Assembly (NCBI GenBank): GCA_036655715.1
Contig: JAVVPO010000038.1
Coordinates: forward strand, 1 to 21,483
Direction: 5' to 3'
Length of the DNA: 21,483 nt
Origin: JAVVPO01 sp036655715
GTDB taxonomy: Bacteria > Bacillota > Clostridia > Lachnospirales > Cellulosilyticaceae
This document shows, piece after piece, positions 1 to 6,856 of the stretch. The translations under genes and the position numbers were made by a program. Each line of letters starts with the position of its first letter. Position 1 is the stretch's first letter. The notes below the pieces were generated by a model that worked only from the letters and a program-made list of their open reading frames with translations, made no database searches and was not told the DNA's origin.

Positions 1-53
1 TAGAACACCAGCCTTCCAAGCTGGCCACGCGGGTTCGATTCCCGCCACCCGCT
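1..53 (+). tRNA. tRNA-Gly (anticodon UCC), 5' end outside window
   Basis: The 3' part of a tRNA is present. The anticodon stem is CCAGC (8-12) with GCTGG (20-24). It encloses the loop CTTCCAA, with anticodon TCC at 15-17. The T arm is GCGGG (29-33), loop TTCGATT, then CCCGC (41-45). The 3' acceptor strand CACCCGC (46-52) is followed by discriminator T53. No CCA is encoded. The D arm and the 5' acceptor strand lie upstream of the window. The anticodon gives glycine (GGA/GGG codons). Confidence 0.93.
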
Positions 54-60
54 TTAATGA

Positions 61-92
61 AAGGACATGAGTTTAACTCATGTCCTTTTTTC
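61..92 (+). terminator. Rho-independent terminator of the tRNA unit
   Basis: An inverted repeat starts with AAGGACATGAG (61-71) and returns as CTCATGTCCTT (77-87). It is followed at once by a T run, a typical intrinsic terminator 8 nt after the tRNA. Confidence 0.9.
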
Positions 93-119
93 CTATGTAT
101 GAATAAGTAAAAAATGTAT

Positions 120-165
120 ATAAATGAAGCCATAGTATTTATTGAAATACTATGGCTTCATTTAT
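120..165 (-). terminator. Long hairpin terminator downstream of the DUF3810 gene
   Basis: A perfect 21-bp inverted repeat (120-140 with 145-165) has a 4-nt loop. Read on the minus strand it lies 35 nt after the stop of the DUF3810 gene and is followed by a U-rich stretch (ATTTTTT), so it fits as that gene's terminator. It can also back up the tRNA terminator on the plus strand. Confidence 0.8.
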
Positions 166-199
166 ATGTTTTATTATCTACTAGTTTAGTAAGCTGAGG

Positions 200-1294
200 T
201 TAATAAAATTTATCATAGTAAGCTAGAAGTAAATCGACAACTTTACCATAGCTATTTGTGCCAGATTGTACGCCATTAGCTTGTAGATAACTACTGTTAA
301 TATTGTTAGACATTTCTTGCACATCTCCATCAAACTGAGTCCAGTAATCATTGTGATAGTTAAGGTCAAAGCGCACTTCATCAGACATATTATTATTAAG
401 TTCTAATAATAATGGGTAATTAGAAGAAGCTAGAGCATTACTAATATAAGAGATTGCTAAGATATAGCCCGAGTACTGAAAATCTAAGTCAGGATGCATG
501 ATACAAGTGAGATAAGCAATAAAGTTACATTGGTCTTCAAAGCCATAGCCTCGTTGATGAGCCATTTCATGGCAAGTAGTGACAGGTAGATTTAAGTCTA
601 ATATGGCAATATTAACATTGGGTTCACCAGTAAAAGGGGAGTAAATCCCTGTTATCCCTGTATAGTTTAGCCATTTAGAAGCTAAGATAGGCTTAGCCAT
701 GCCATAATCCCCAGTGAGTTCTATGAAATTTTCACCAGCAACATCATAACCTAATTGGGCACGTTTAAAGATATCCTTATAGTCTCCTAAAGCTTGCATA
801 GCACCATTTTCATCTTCAGGAAGCTGTGTTCTAATCTGGGCAGCTTGATTAAGGAGATAGTCATACAGTTCTCCAAGTTGCTCTGTTGTATACTCGCCAG
901 CTACAATTTTTTCTGAGATACCAAATTGAGGACGTTTATAATTAAGTCCCCACATAAGGATAAAGGCTGAGAAGAAAATAGTAATGACAACCCCTACATT
1001 TAATAGACCATTAAAGAAAATTCTCCAGCCTACTTTATAATTTTTGACAATCTTAACTATTAAATAAATAGGGTAAATGATGACTAGAAGTATAGCCGTA
1101 TAAATAAAAAATTCAAATACAGAAAAAGGGAAGATACCAAAAATTAAGCTAAATCCTTGAATTATAAATTTATTGATTCCCATAGAATAAATTTCTTCCC
1201 AAGCATTAGGCATAGCGGCATACCAGTAAGTAAGTAGAGTAACTAGTGGAATAAGTAAAAACAATAAAAGCTTATACTTTGTTGATTTTTTCAT
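200..1294 (-). CDS. DUF3810 family membrane protein with HExxH motif
   Basis: This 364-residue protein has three hydrophobic N-terminal segments (about residues 7-28, 47-80 and 98-116) followed by a large hydrophilic domain. That domain carries TCHEMAHQRG, with an HExxH motif at residues 242-246, and a downstream acidic/aromatic stretch (FEDQCNF) that could give a third ligand. The arrangement is that of the DUF3810 family, in which the HExxH suggests a zinc metallopeptidase acting at the membrane; no substrate is known. The ATG at 1294 has GAGGTG about 9 nt upstream on the minus strand. It is a single-gene unit between the tRNA terminator hairpins and gene debris. Family assignment is fairly sure; protease activity is inferred from the motif only. 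Confidence 0.85.
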   Translation of the reverse strand: MKKSTKYKLLLFLLIPLVTLLTYWYAAMPNAWEEIYSMGINKFIIQGFSLIFGIFPFSVFEFFIYTAILLVIIYPIYLIVKIVKNYKVGWRIFFNGLLNVGVVITIFFSAFILMWGLNYKRPQFGISEKIVAGEYTTEQLGELYDYLLNQAAQIRTQLPEDENGAMQALGDYKDIFKRAQLGYDVAGENFIELTGDYGMAKPILASKWLNYTGITGIYSPFTGEPNVNIAILDLNLPVTTCHEMAHQRGYGFEDQCNFIAYLTCIMHPDLDFQYSGYILAISYISNALASSNYPLLLELNNNMSDEVRFDLNYHNDYWTQFDGDVQEMSNNINSSYLQANGVQSGTNSYGKVVDLLLAYYDKFY

Positions 1295-1425
1295 TCTGAC
1301 ACCTCAAATTCTATAATACCTAAATATATTTATTTATTATGAGCTAAATAACATGAATTTATTTGTAGAGCTCTTATTTTAATACTAACAGATATAAATA
1401 ATAATTACCAATTTGATTAAGTTAT

Positions 1426-1861
1426 TTGCCTGAAAATGTTGATAAATACTTAAAAGAGGATATAAAAAAATTTCATCTTACATATAAAGATGTTTCAAAA
1501 TCGAGTGTAGAAGTAATAGAAGAGCTAGCAGGATTTAAAGTCAGTCCAGTACACTTACTAGATAATTTAGGAACTAACTTACATATAATATATATTGTAA
1601 AAGAAGAAGAGATAGGAACAAAAGATGAAACAACTAAGTGGGATAAATTAGATCAAAGTAGAATGATGGAGACTATAGAATTAGTAATTCCAGAGGCTGG
1701 AAATACTAGATTGAAAAACTTAAAGTTTCAAAGATGTGAGCCGTTCATATAGTGAGAATATTTCTAAAGCCTATGGATTAGGTATTATAGAAACTATCCA
1801 TCCACAAAAAGGCGTTAGCTATAGCACATTATGTGAATGGATGATTAAGGCAGGATTTTAA
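1426..1861 (+). pseudogene. Decayed gene with C-terminal SLH-like segment, frameshifted
   Basis: Two open frames meet here. Frame 1 runs from about 1417 (after a TGA at 1414) to a TAG at 1750-1752. It has no ATG and no ribosome binding site; TTG at 1426 is the only nominal start. It gives about 108 unrecognised, charged residues including TYKDVSKS and a VKEEEIGTKDE stretch. In the +1 frame, 1724-1861 encodes about 45 residues beginning SFKDVSRSYSENISKAYGLG and ending in SYSTLCEWMIKAGF. This follows the S-layer homology pattern (FxDV, then an Ile/Ala helix, LGII, a Pro, then a second helix). Joining the frames needs one +1 shift near 1715-1725. I read it as the tail of a surface-anchored protein whose 5' part is gone. 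The SLH resemblance is my pattern reading; the frame-1 part is unidentified. Confidence 0.5.
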
Positions 1862-1876
1862 AACTAAATTATAGTA

Positions 1877-1905
1877 GAATATTTTCAAGACAAGGCTCCT
1901 ATACT
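1877..1905 (+). promoter_or_regulatory. Candidate sigma-E promoter of ywmB
   Basis: GAATATT (1877-1883) matches the Bacillus sigma-E -35 consensus KMATATT completely. After 14 nt, CCTATACT (1898-1905) matches CATACAHT at 6 of 8 positions. A start near 1912 would leave about 20 nt to the ribosome binding site. Overlapping sigma-A readings have poor spacing. Confidence 0.45.
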
Positions 1906-1944
1906 GTTAAGAGGAATGAAATAACAGTATGGGGGTCTATTATA

Positions 1945-2703
1945 ATGCATAAAAAGCAATTTAGTATTTTAATCATAGTTTTAACTGGAATATTGATTAT
2001 ATGGGGGAGTCAATTATGTCTTAGCCCAAAAATAACAGTGGCAGTAATAGAGGAAAGCGTACAAGGGCTACCTCTTAATATAGAAAGTATTAACTTAATT
2101 TTAGAAAAGATAGATAAAGATGGATATCTGACAAAAGATCAGATGACTCATAGAGGGAAAAATTTTGTAAGACCTTTTATCCATGATGAAGAATGTAAGT
2201 CAAATTGTAAGCAGAATCACCTGGATAAGTATGAGGTAAATACTGATTTCAAAAAGTATGATAAAAAATTAGATATAACAGGAATGACAGAAGGTATTCC
2301 TTATCATATTTCACTACATAATCGTAAGGATGAAAGATATTATTTATACTATAAGGTGACTATGCCTATAACTAAAGAGAATAATCCGTTAACGGTACTA
2401 CAAGGATGTACCAATGCGGTGCAATCATCTATTGAGTTAACAGGAAAAATAGAAGGAGAAGTAAGTGAGGAAGAACAGAAAATCTATGTGAATCAGATAT
2501 TAGATAAACTCAATATCCATGATAAAGAAGATGATAAGGTAACAATAAGTGCAGACGAAGAAATTTATTATGCTTATATGAGTTACTGTAATGCGTATGA
2601 AAAAAATGAAAAGGGTAATAAATTTAATGTGACAATTAGATTTATTTTTGATTCTATAACGCAGCAAACTCAAATGGTTTTAAAGCTACCGGTTAAAATC
2701 TAA
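1945..2703 (+). CDS. ywmB: YwmB family protein (DUF1779/TATA-box-binding-like fold)
   Basis: The 252-residue protein has an N-terminal membrane anchor or signal (about 7-25) and an extracytoplasmic body. The conserved-looking stretch TGKIEGEVSEEEQ at about 166-178 is typical of YwmB, a family of unknown function with a TATA-box-binding-like fold. Position supports the call: in Bacillus subtilis ywmB precedes murAA, spoIID and spoIIQ, and here it directly precedes spoIID. GGGGGT (1931-1936) lies 8 nt before the ATG, which fixes the start. A sigma-E-like promoter upstream suggests mother-cell expression. The role in sporulation or cell-wall synthesis is inferred from neighbours only. Sequence conservation of the family is low, so confidence is moderate. 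Confidence 0.7.
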   Translation: MHKKQFSILIIVLTGILIIWGSQLCLSPKITVAVIEESVQGLPLNIESINLILEKIDKDGYLTKDQMTHRGKNFVRPFIHDEECKSNCKQNHLDKYEVNTDFKKYDKKLDITGMTEGIPYHISLHNRKDERYYLYYKVTMPITKENNPLTVLQGCTNAVQSSIELTGKIEGEVSEEEQKIYVNQILDKLNIHDKEDDKVTISADEEIYYAYMSYCNAYEKNEKGNKFNVTIRFIFDSITQQTQMVLKLPVKI

Positions 2704-2704
2704 C

Positions 2705-2732
2705 TCATAAACTGATTTTCTTTTCATATAAT
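2705..2732 (+). promoter_or_regulatory. Candidate sigma-E promoter of spoIID
   Basis: TCATAAA (2705-2711) matches KMATATT at 5 of 7 positions. After 13 nt, CATATAAT (2725-2732) matches CATACAHT at 7 of 8. The predicted start near 2739 leaves 16 nt to the GGGGGG ribosome binding site. In Bacillus spoIID is a classic sigma-E gene. Confidence 0.5.
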
Positions 2733-2765
2733 ATATAAAGAGTACAAGCTAAAAGGGGGGAAGAT

Positions 2766-3665
2766 GTGAAACGATTATGGATATATGCAGGGTGCATATT
2801 AGGATGTCTACTAATTATCCCTACTTTCGTAGTCTATTTAGGGGGATATTATGATCCTAATATGATAAATGAATTAAGCTTGGAGAAGACAGAGGAGAAA
2901 CAAGTTCAAAGTGAATTAGATCAAAAGATTATAGGGGTATTGGCAAAAGAAGTGCCAACAAACTATGAATATGAGGCTTTAAAAGCGCAGGCAGTATTAG
3001 TTAGAACTTATATGTTAAGAAGGCAACTCGGTATTATAACACAAGGGCAACTAGAAGGGTTAACTATGCAGGAAATGAAAGATCTATGGCAGGAAGATTT
3101 TGATGAAATCTATCAAAACTACGAGCAAGCAGTTAATGATACTCGGGATGAGGTCATTTACTATGAGAAAGAAATTATAGAACCTATTTACCATAGATCA
3201 AGTGGTGGAGAAACCAGAAATGCTAAAGAAGTTTATGGGATGGACATCCCCTATCTTCAGCCAGTTAGTAGTGAGGGTGATCCTATCACACAGGAAATCG
3301 AGATAAGTAAAATAGAAATAGCAACAAAACTTAGACAAATATATAAAGGCATTATTATAGATGAAAACATCTTAGAACAGCAAATCCAGATTATACGCCG
3401 TGATGAAAGTGAATACATAACTCAAATACAAATTGGAAGTAATATGATGACTGGTGAAGAGCTGAAGAAAATACTTGGATTACCTTCTAGTAATTTTGAA
3501 ATACAGAATGATGAAGATAAATTAATGTTTAAAGTAAAAGGTATTGGACACGGTGTAGGACTTAGTCAAAATGGAGCAAATGAGTTAGCAAAAAACGGAT
3601 CAAATTATACTCAAATACTCTCACATTATTTTACAGGAACACAGATAAAAAAATATAGTAAATAA
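2766..3665 (+). CDS. spoIID: Stage II sporulation protein D (engulfment lytic transglycosylase)
   Basis: SpoIID cleaves glycan strands at the mother-cell membrane and works with SpoIIP and SpoIIM to drive engulfment. The 299-residue protein has one N-terminal membrane segment (about 8-27). It then shows the family core: IIGVLAKEVPTNYEYEALKA with E62 at the position of the catalytic glutamate, the AQAVLVRTY stretch, HRSSGGETRNAKEVYG at 143-158, and the C-terminal GHGVGLSQNGA at 271-281. Length is close to usual. The start is GTG at 2766, with GGGGGG at 2755-2760. The ATG overlapping it at 2764 is followed at once by TGA and cannot be used. It lies 62 nt after ywmB and 65 nt before the SpoIIQ start, as in Bacillus but without murA between. 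Confidence 0.95.
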   Translation: MKRLWIYAGCILGCLLIIPTFVVYLGGYYDPNMINELSLEKTEEKQVQSELDQKIIGVLAKEVPTNYEYEALKAQAVLVRTYMLRRQLGIITQGQLEGLTMQEMKDLWQEDFDEIYQNYEQAVNDTRDEVIYYEKEIIEPIYHRSSGGETRNAKEVYGMDIPYLQPVSSEGDPITQEIEISKIEIATKLRQIYKGIIIDENILEQQIQIIRRDESEYITQIQIGSNMMTGEELKKILGLPSSNFEIQNDEDKLMFKVKGIGHGVGLSQNGANELAKNGSNYTQILSHYFTGTQIKKYSK

Positions 3666-3679
3666 AAATAAAATAACTT

Positions 3680-3709
3680 GAATAAAATGGAAAACCTCGG
3701 GCGATAATC
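3680..3709 (+). promoter_or_regulatory. Candidate sigma-F promoter of spoIIQ
   Basis: GAATA (3680-3684) matches the sigma-F -35 GYATA at 4 of 5. Exactly 15 nt later, GGCGATAATC (3700-3709) fits the -10 GGNNANANTR except at the last base. Transcription would start near 3716, leaving a very short leader before GGAGG at 3718-3722. In Bacillus spoIIQ is a sigma-F gene, so the match fits the expected forespore control. Confidence 0.6.
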
Positions 3710-3730
3710 TAATTGTCGGAGGTGGAATGT

Positions 3731-4642
3731 ATGAACATAGAAAAATTAAGAACGTTCCTTAAAAGATATGGATTTTATTTAGCAGTAGGAGTTATCAGTG
3801 TAGGTGCTATTACAGCAGTATTTCTTATGCCAGGGACAGAGGGTGATGTAGCACAGCAACCTAACCCATATGCTACAAACAAAGAAGCAGATGGGAAGGT
3901 AATAGATGGAATAGACAATTCATCTAATGAATATGCTTTTGATCCTAGTATCCTAACAGAAGAGAATACCGAAGAAAATAGCTTAGAACCAGAAACAAAT
4001 GCCATTACAGAGAGTAATGTAACTGTAGAAGTTGCAGACAATAATGTAGAAGCTATCGTTACAGAAAATGGAGAGGTAGCTGCCAATACATTTAATTCTA
4101 CAACAGCAGAAACACCACAAGAGCCTTTCTTTGTAGATGGAGATACACTTGTTTGGCCAGTATCAGGAGATATCATTGTGCCTTACAAAGATGAGACTAC
4201 ATCACATTGGGTAAGTGAGAGTTTAGGTCAAACTATGCGTACTCTTGGTATCTGTATTGCAGCTGAAGATGGTGAAAACGTTAAGGCAGCAGCTACAGGT
4301 ACTGTAGAAAGCATTGTTAGTGATCCTAGCACTATAGATACCTTAGTCAATGTAGGAAATGTAGGAGAAGTTGTTGTTATTAATCATGGCAATGGCTACA
4401 AGACATTATATGGTATGCAAAAAGGTATGGCTAACCAAGACTTAATAGGTCAAATTGTAGAAGTTGGCGAGTCAATTGGAGTAGTAGGAGCACCTACAGG
4501 ACCATTTGTAAGTGAAGGAACTAATGTTTACTTACAATTAACTCACAATGATGAGGTTATCAATCCGGAAGAAATGCTTATTCATAGAGATAATAACCAA
4601 AATGCAAGTGTAGAGATGGGACATGCTCCAGATCAAGATTAA
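3731..4642 (+). CDS. spoIIQ: SpoIIQ-like M23/LytM-domain protein, degenerate active site
   Basis: SpoIIQ is the forespore membrane protein that pairs with mother-cell SpoIIIAH across the septum during engulfment. The 303-residue protein has a short cytoplasmic N-terminus, one membrane segment (about 15-33), an acidic Asn/Glu/Thr-rich linker to about 130, and a LytM/M23 domain at about 140-285. The fold is recognisable (GENVKAAATGTV, VVVINHGNGYKTLYG, VGESIGVVGAPTG). However, all the metal/catalytic positions are changed: the HxGxD motif reads TLGIC (T171, C175), YGH reads YGM (M229), and HLH reads YLQ (267-269). It should therefore be a structural protein rather than a peptidase. ATG at 3731 is chosen because GGAGG sits 8 nt upstream. 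An in-frame TTG at 3713 lies upstream of that site and near the predicted transcription start. Confidence 0.87.
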   Translation: MNIEKLRTFLKRYGFYLAVGVISVGAITAVFLMPGTEGDVAQQPNPYATNKEADGKVIDGIDNSSNEYAFDPSILTEENTEENSLEPETNAITESNVTVEVADNNVEAIVTENGEVAANTFNSTTAETPQEPFFVDGDTLVWPVSGDIIVPYKDETTSHWVSESLGQTMRTLGICIAAEDGENVKAAATGTVESIVSDPSTIDTLVNVGNVGEVVVINHGNGYKTLYGMQKGMANQDLIGQIVEVGESIGVVGAPTGPFVSEGTNVYLQLTHNDEVINPEEMLIHRDNNQNASVEMGHAPDQD

Positions 4643-4667
4643 ATAAGACATCTTGAAATATAATTTA

Positions 4668-4713
4668 TAATATAAGCTTCTTATAGATAAACTTCTATAA
4701 GGAGCTTATATTA
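4668..4713 (+). terminator. Hairpin after spoIIQ (no U tract)
   Basis: A 20-bp inverted repeat (4668-4687 with 4694-4713, one G-U pair, 6-nt loop) starts 25 nt after the spoIIQ stop. No T run follows, so it may be an imperfect terminator or a 3'-stabilising hairpin. Confidence 0.5.
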
Positions 4714-4795
4714 AGTAAAATAGAATAAAAATCAACCACAAGCCATATAAAAATATAAAAATAGCATCTAAGGCTTGTTCTTACACAAGTTTTCA

Positions 4796-4824
4796 GAATA
4801 AACAGGGACTTCTTAGCATATGTA
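4796..4824 (+). promoter_or_regulatory. Candidate sigma-E promoter of spoIIID
   Basis: GAATAAA (4796-4802) matches the sigma-E -35 at 5 of 7. After 14 nt, CATATGTA (4817-4824) shares CATA plus one further position with the -10. It is the weakest of the sigma-E candidates here. Bacillus spoIIID is transcribed by sigma-E and autoregulated. Confidence 0.35.
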
Positions 4825-4857
4825 TTAAACAAGAGTTGTGTTAAGGGGGGCCTTTTC

Positions 4858-5112
4858 TTGAAACCATATATCGAAGAAAGAGCCGTAGAAGCTGCAAAGT
4901 TTATTATTAATTCAAATGCTACTGTAAGAGAAACCGCAAAAAAATTTGGTATCAGTAAAAGTACTGTACACAAAGATGTAACGGAGAGATTAGAAAAGAT
5001 AAATCCTAAATTAGCGATGGAAGCTAGAAAAGTTCTTGAACTGAATAAAGCTGAAAGACACTTAAGAGGTGGATTGGCAACAAAAGAGAAATATTCAAGT
5101 GTAATAAAATAG
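4858..5112 (+). CDS. spoIIID: Sporulation transcriptional regulator SpoIIID
   Basis: SpoIIID is a small DNA-binding protein that activates and represses sigma-E-dependent genes in the mother cell. The 84-residue protein opens with KPYIEERAVEAAKFII. It has a helix-turn-helix at about 22-44 (VRETAKKFGISKSTVHKDV) and keeps the basic C-terminal RHLRGGLATKEKY at 67-79, which in the family makes minor-groove contacts. Length is near the usual 80-95. The start is TTG at 4858, supported by AAGGGGGG at 4843-4850 about 7 nt upstream; no other in-frame start fits. Its place after spoIIQ matches Bacillus, but mbl, the usual next gene, is absent and a terminator follows. Confidence 0.96.
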   Translation: MKPYIEERAVEAAKFIINSNATVRETAKKFGISKSTVHKDVTERLEKINPKLAMEARKVLELNKAERHLRGGLATKEKYSSVIK

Positions 5113-5115
5113 ATG

Positions 5116-5154
5116 AAAAGGGATGTATTTAGGGATGCCTAAATGCATCTTTTT
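5116..5154 (+). terminator. Terminator of spoIIID
   Basis: GATGTATTTAGG (5122-5133) pairs with CCTAAATGCATC (5138-5149) across a GATG loop, with one G-U pair. A run of five T follows, and upstream A residues can pair with these T. It directly follows the spoIIID stop. Confidence 0.87.
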
Positions 5155-5257
5155 AAGTTGATAAGGATAAATGGAATAAATAATCTATATAAGAAGGTAT
5201 ATAAATATTAGCAAATACCCATACTTAAAAAGAAGTTTAATGTTCGGAGGTAAAGAT

Positions 5258-6229
5258 ATGGGTATCAGAACTTTATACAAACCAGAAGTATTTCAAGGAA
5301 ATATGAACAAGAAGAACTACTTTGAAGGATACTTTTTTAAACTCGTTTCTAAAAATGCGGAGGAAATAATATCTATTATTCCAGGGATTTCTTTAGATGA
5401 AGAGGATCCACATGCATTCATACAAGTCCTAAGAAATAGTGATGGAAAAAGCTATTATATAAGATATCCACTAAAGGAATTCTCATATAATAAGAACGTA
5501 CTCTTCTTACAAATTGGAGAGAATATATTTACACAAAGCTATATAAGATTCAATATAACTGAGGATAACTTAAATATATGTGGAATAGTATGGTTTGATA
5601 ATTTACAAACTGTGGATAACAAGATACTACGTCCAGGTATAATGGGACCCTTTAGATTTTTCCCTTTTATGGAGTGCTATCATGGCATCGTTTCAATGAA
5701 TCATAATCTAAAAGGAACCGTTAGCATCAATCATGAGCCTATCAATTTTACAGGTGGAAAAGGCTATATTGAAAAAGACTGGGGAACCAATTTTCCAGAA
5801 GCTTACGTATGGATACAAAGTAATAACTTTGTTGACCCAAATTTATCAGTGATGATTTCTATAGCACGCATACCTTTTATGAAAAGGCACTTTAGAGGCT
5901 TTTTAGCCTGTATCAGTATAGAAGATAAGACTAGAATATTTACCACTTACACAGGGGCAAAAATCAAGCAGTTCACGGTGAAAGGTGATGAGCTATATAT
6001 AGAAATTAAGCAAGGAAAAGAACGAATAGAAATAAGCATGAGTAAGAGTCTAGGAAGGGAGCTTGTAGCGCCCCAAAAAGGAGCTATGAAGAGAGCTGTA
6101 CATGAGAGCCTAGAATCTACTATGGAACTTAAGATTTACTATAAAGAGCGATTAATGACGCATCAATATACAAGTATAGCAGCTATAGAACTATCAGGAG
6201 ATATAGCGTTGATTACTAAAAGTAAGTAA
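5258..6229 (+). CDS. Tocopherol cyclase-like protein (PF14249-type lipocalin-like fold)
   Basis: The 323-residue soluble protein has no signal peptide. The central block GKGYIEKDWGTNFPEAYVW (about 167-185) and the upstream IMGPFRFFPFMECYHG (about 128-143) match the tocopherol cyclase family. In that family these motifs lie in the two beta-barrel halves; plant VTE1 closes the chromanol ring. An anaerobic Clostridia member is not expected to make tocopherol and no quinone or prenyl gene is nearby, so the role here is unknown; binding or modifying a lipophilic ligand is the most that can be inferred. ATG at 5258 is preferred over ATG 5240 because GGAGG (5246-5250) lies 7 nt before the former and inside the latter's reading frame. 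It is a stand-alone gene between hairpins. Confidence 0.8.
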   Translation: MGIRTLYKPEVFQGNMNKKNYFEGYFFKLVSKNAEEIISIIPGISLDEEDPHAFIQVLRNSDGKSYYIRYPLKEFSYNKNVLFLQIGENIFTQSYIRFNITEDNLNICGIVWFDNLQTVDNKILRPGIMGPFRFFPFMECYHGIVSMNHNLKGTVSINHEPINFTGGKGYIEKDWGTNFPEAYVWIQSNNFVDPNLSVMISIARIPFMKRHFRGFLACISIEDKTRIFTTYTGAKIKQFTVKGDELYIEIKQGKERIEISMSKSLGRELVAPQKGAMKRAVHESLESTMELKIYYKERLMTHQYTSIAAIELSGDIALITKSK

Positions 6230-6262
6230 GTCTAAATTTAAAAGGATTAGACTTACTTACTT
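6220..6262 (+). terminator. Hairpin overlapping the stop codon of the tocopherol-cyclase-like gene
   Basis: AAGTAAGTAAGTCTAA (6220-6235) is a perfect 16-bp inverted repeat of TTAGACTTACTTACTT (6247-6262), with an 11-nt loop. The stop codon TAA (6227-6229) is inside the 5' arm. No T tract follows, so termination efficiency is doubtful and it could instead protect the mRNA 3' end. Confidence 0.55.
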
Positions 6263-6370
6263 AAAAATAAAAGGAGTAGCATACCTACTTCAATCATATA
6301 AAATAAACACATAATACAAAGTCATAGAAGCATAAAGATAATAAAAAGAGCAGATACAAGGGGGAGAAGT

Positions 6371-6754
6371 ATGATAGGCCTAAAAAAGCAGCTTGTAAAA
6401 AGTTTTATTAATCTGAAGGTTGTAAGTAACAAACCAGGAGAGTTAATTATTCAAAGTAATGCAATGACCAAGATTGATGAAGGATTTAAGATATATGATA
6501 AAGAAGGAATAGAGTTAGTTAAATTATTAGATGGGATACAAGATGTTACTGCAGATTATCAGTTAACCAGAATAACAATTAAATATGATATAAGTAAATT
6601 AACACCACACAAGGTAATGAAGTGGGTAGAAATCATAATAGATGTCAGTCTCGAGTATTTAGAGGTCATAAAAGAGAAATGGGAGATAGATATGGCATAT
6701 GTGTTACAAGTATTAAGGGTAGCACTTACTAAACGAATAAAAGAAGTTGGTTAA
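6371..6754 (+). CDS. Small HMA2-like (ferredoxin-like fold) protein, no metal-binding cysteines
   Basis: The 127-residue protein has an arrangement like the HMA_2 domain (beta-alpha-beta-beta-alpha-beta). PGELIIQ at 22-28 is the first strand, an amphipathic helix runs to LLDGIQDVTADY, then YQLTRITIKYD (63-73) and a second helix from PHKVMKWVEII. A helical tail follows. There is no CxxC and no cysteine at all, so metal binding like that of classical HMA domains is unlikely. HMA_2 proteins often sit near P-type ATPases, but none is here. GGGGGAG just before the ATG supports the start. The call rests on remembered family shape. It could equally be a clade-specific cytoplasmic protein of unknown function. 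Confidence 0.5.
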   Translation: MIGLKKQLVKSFINLKVVSNKPGELIIQSNAMTKIDEGFKIYDKEGIELVKLLDGIQDVTADYQLTRITIKYDISKLTPHKVMKWVEIIIDVSLEYLEVIKEKWEIDMAYVLQVLRVALTKRIKEVG

Positions 6755-6798
6755 ATACATATTAAAAGACAAGATGAAGCATTATTTAAATAGAAAGG

Positions 6799-6826
6799 TT
6801 TACCTTCTGATAAAATATGATAAAAT
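6799..6826 (+). promoter_or_regulatory. Sigma-A promoter of the MTA/SAH nucleosidase gene
   Basis: TTTACC (6799-6804), a 16-nt spacer, then TAAAAT (6821-6826) preceded by TGA, giving an extended -10. Transcription would begin near 6833, about 24 nt before the ATG. Confidence 0.6.
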
Positions 6827-6856
6827 AGACCTAGTAAAACCGAAAGGAGACTAAGG

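Noticed and set aside
3775..4176. 133-residue minus-strand open frame inside spoIIQ
   Set aside because: Antisense to the acidic linker of spoIIQ, with no start signal or recognisable protein features.
4695..4973. Minus-strand open frame overlapping the spoIIQ 3' hairpin and spoIIID
   Set aside because: It overlaps a certain gene (spoIIID) and a hairpin, and the hydrophobic translation matches no pattern.
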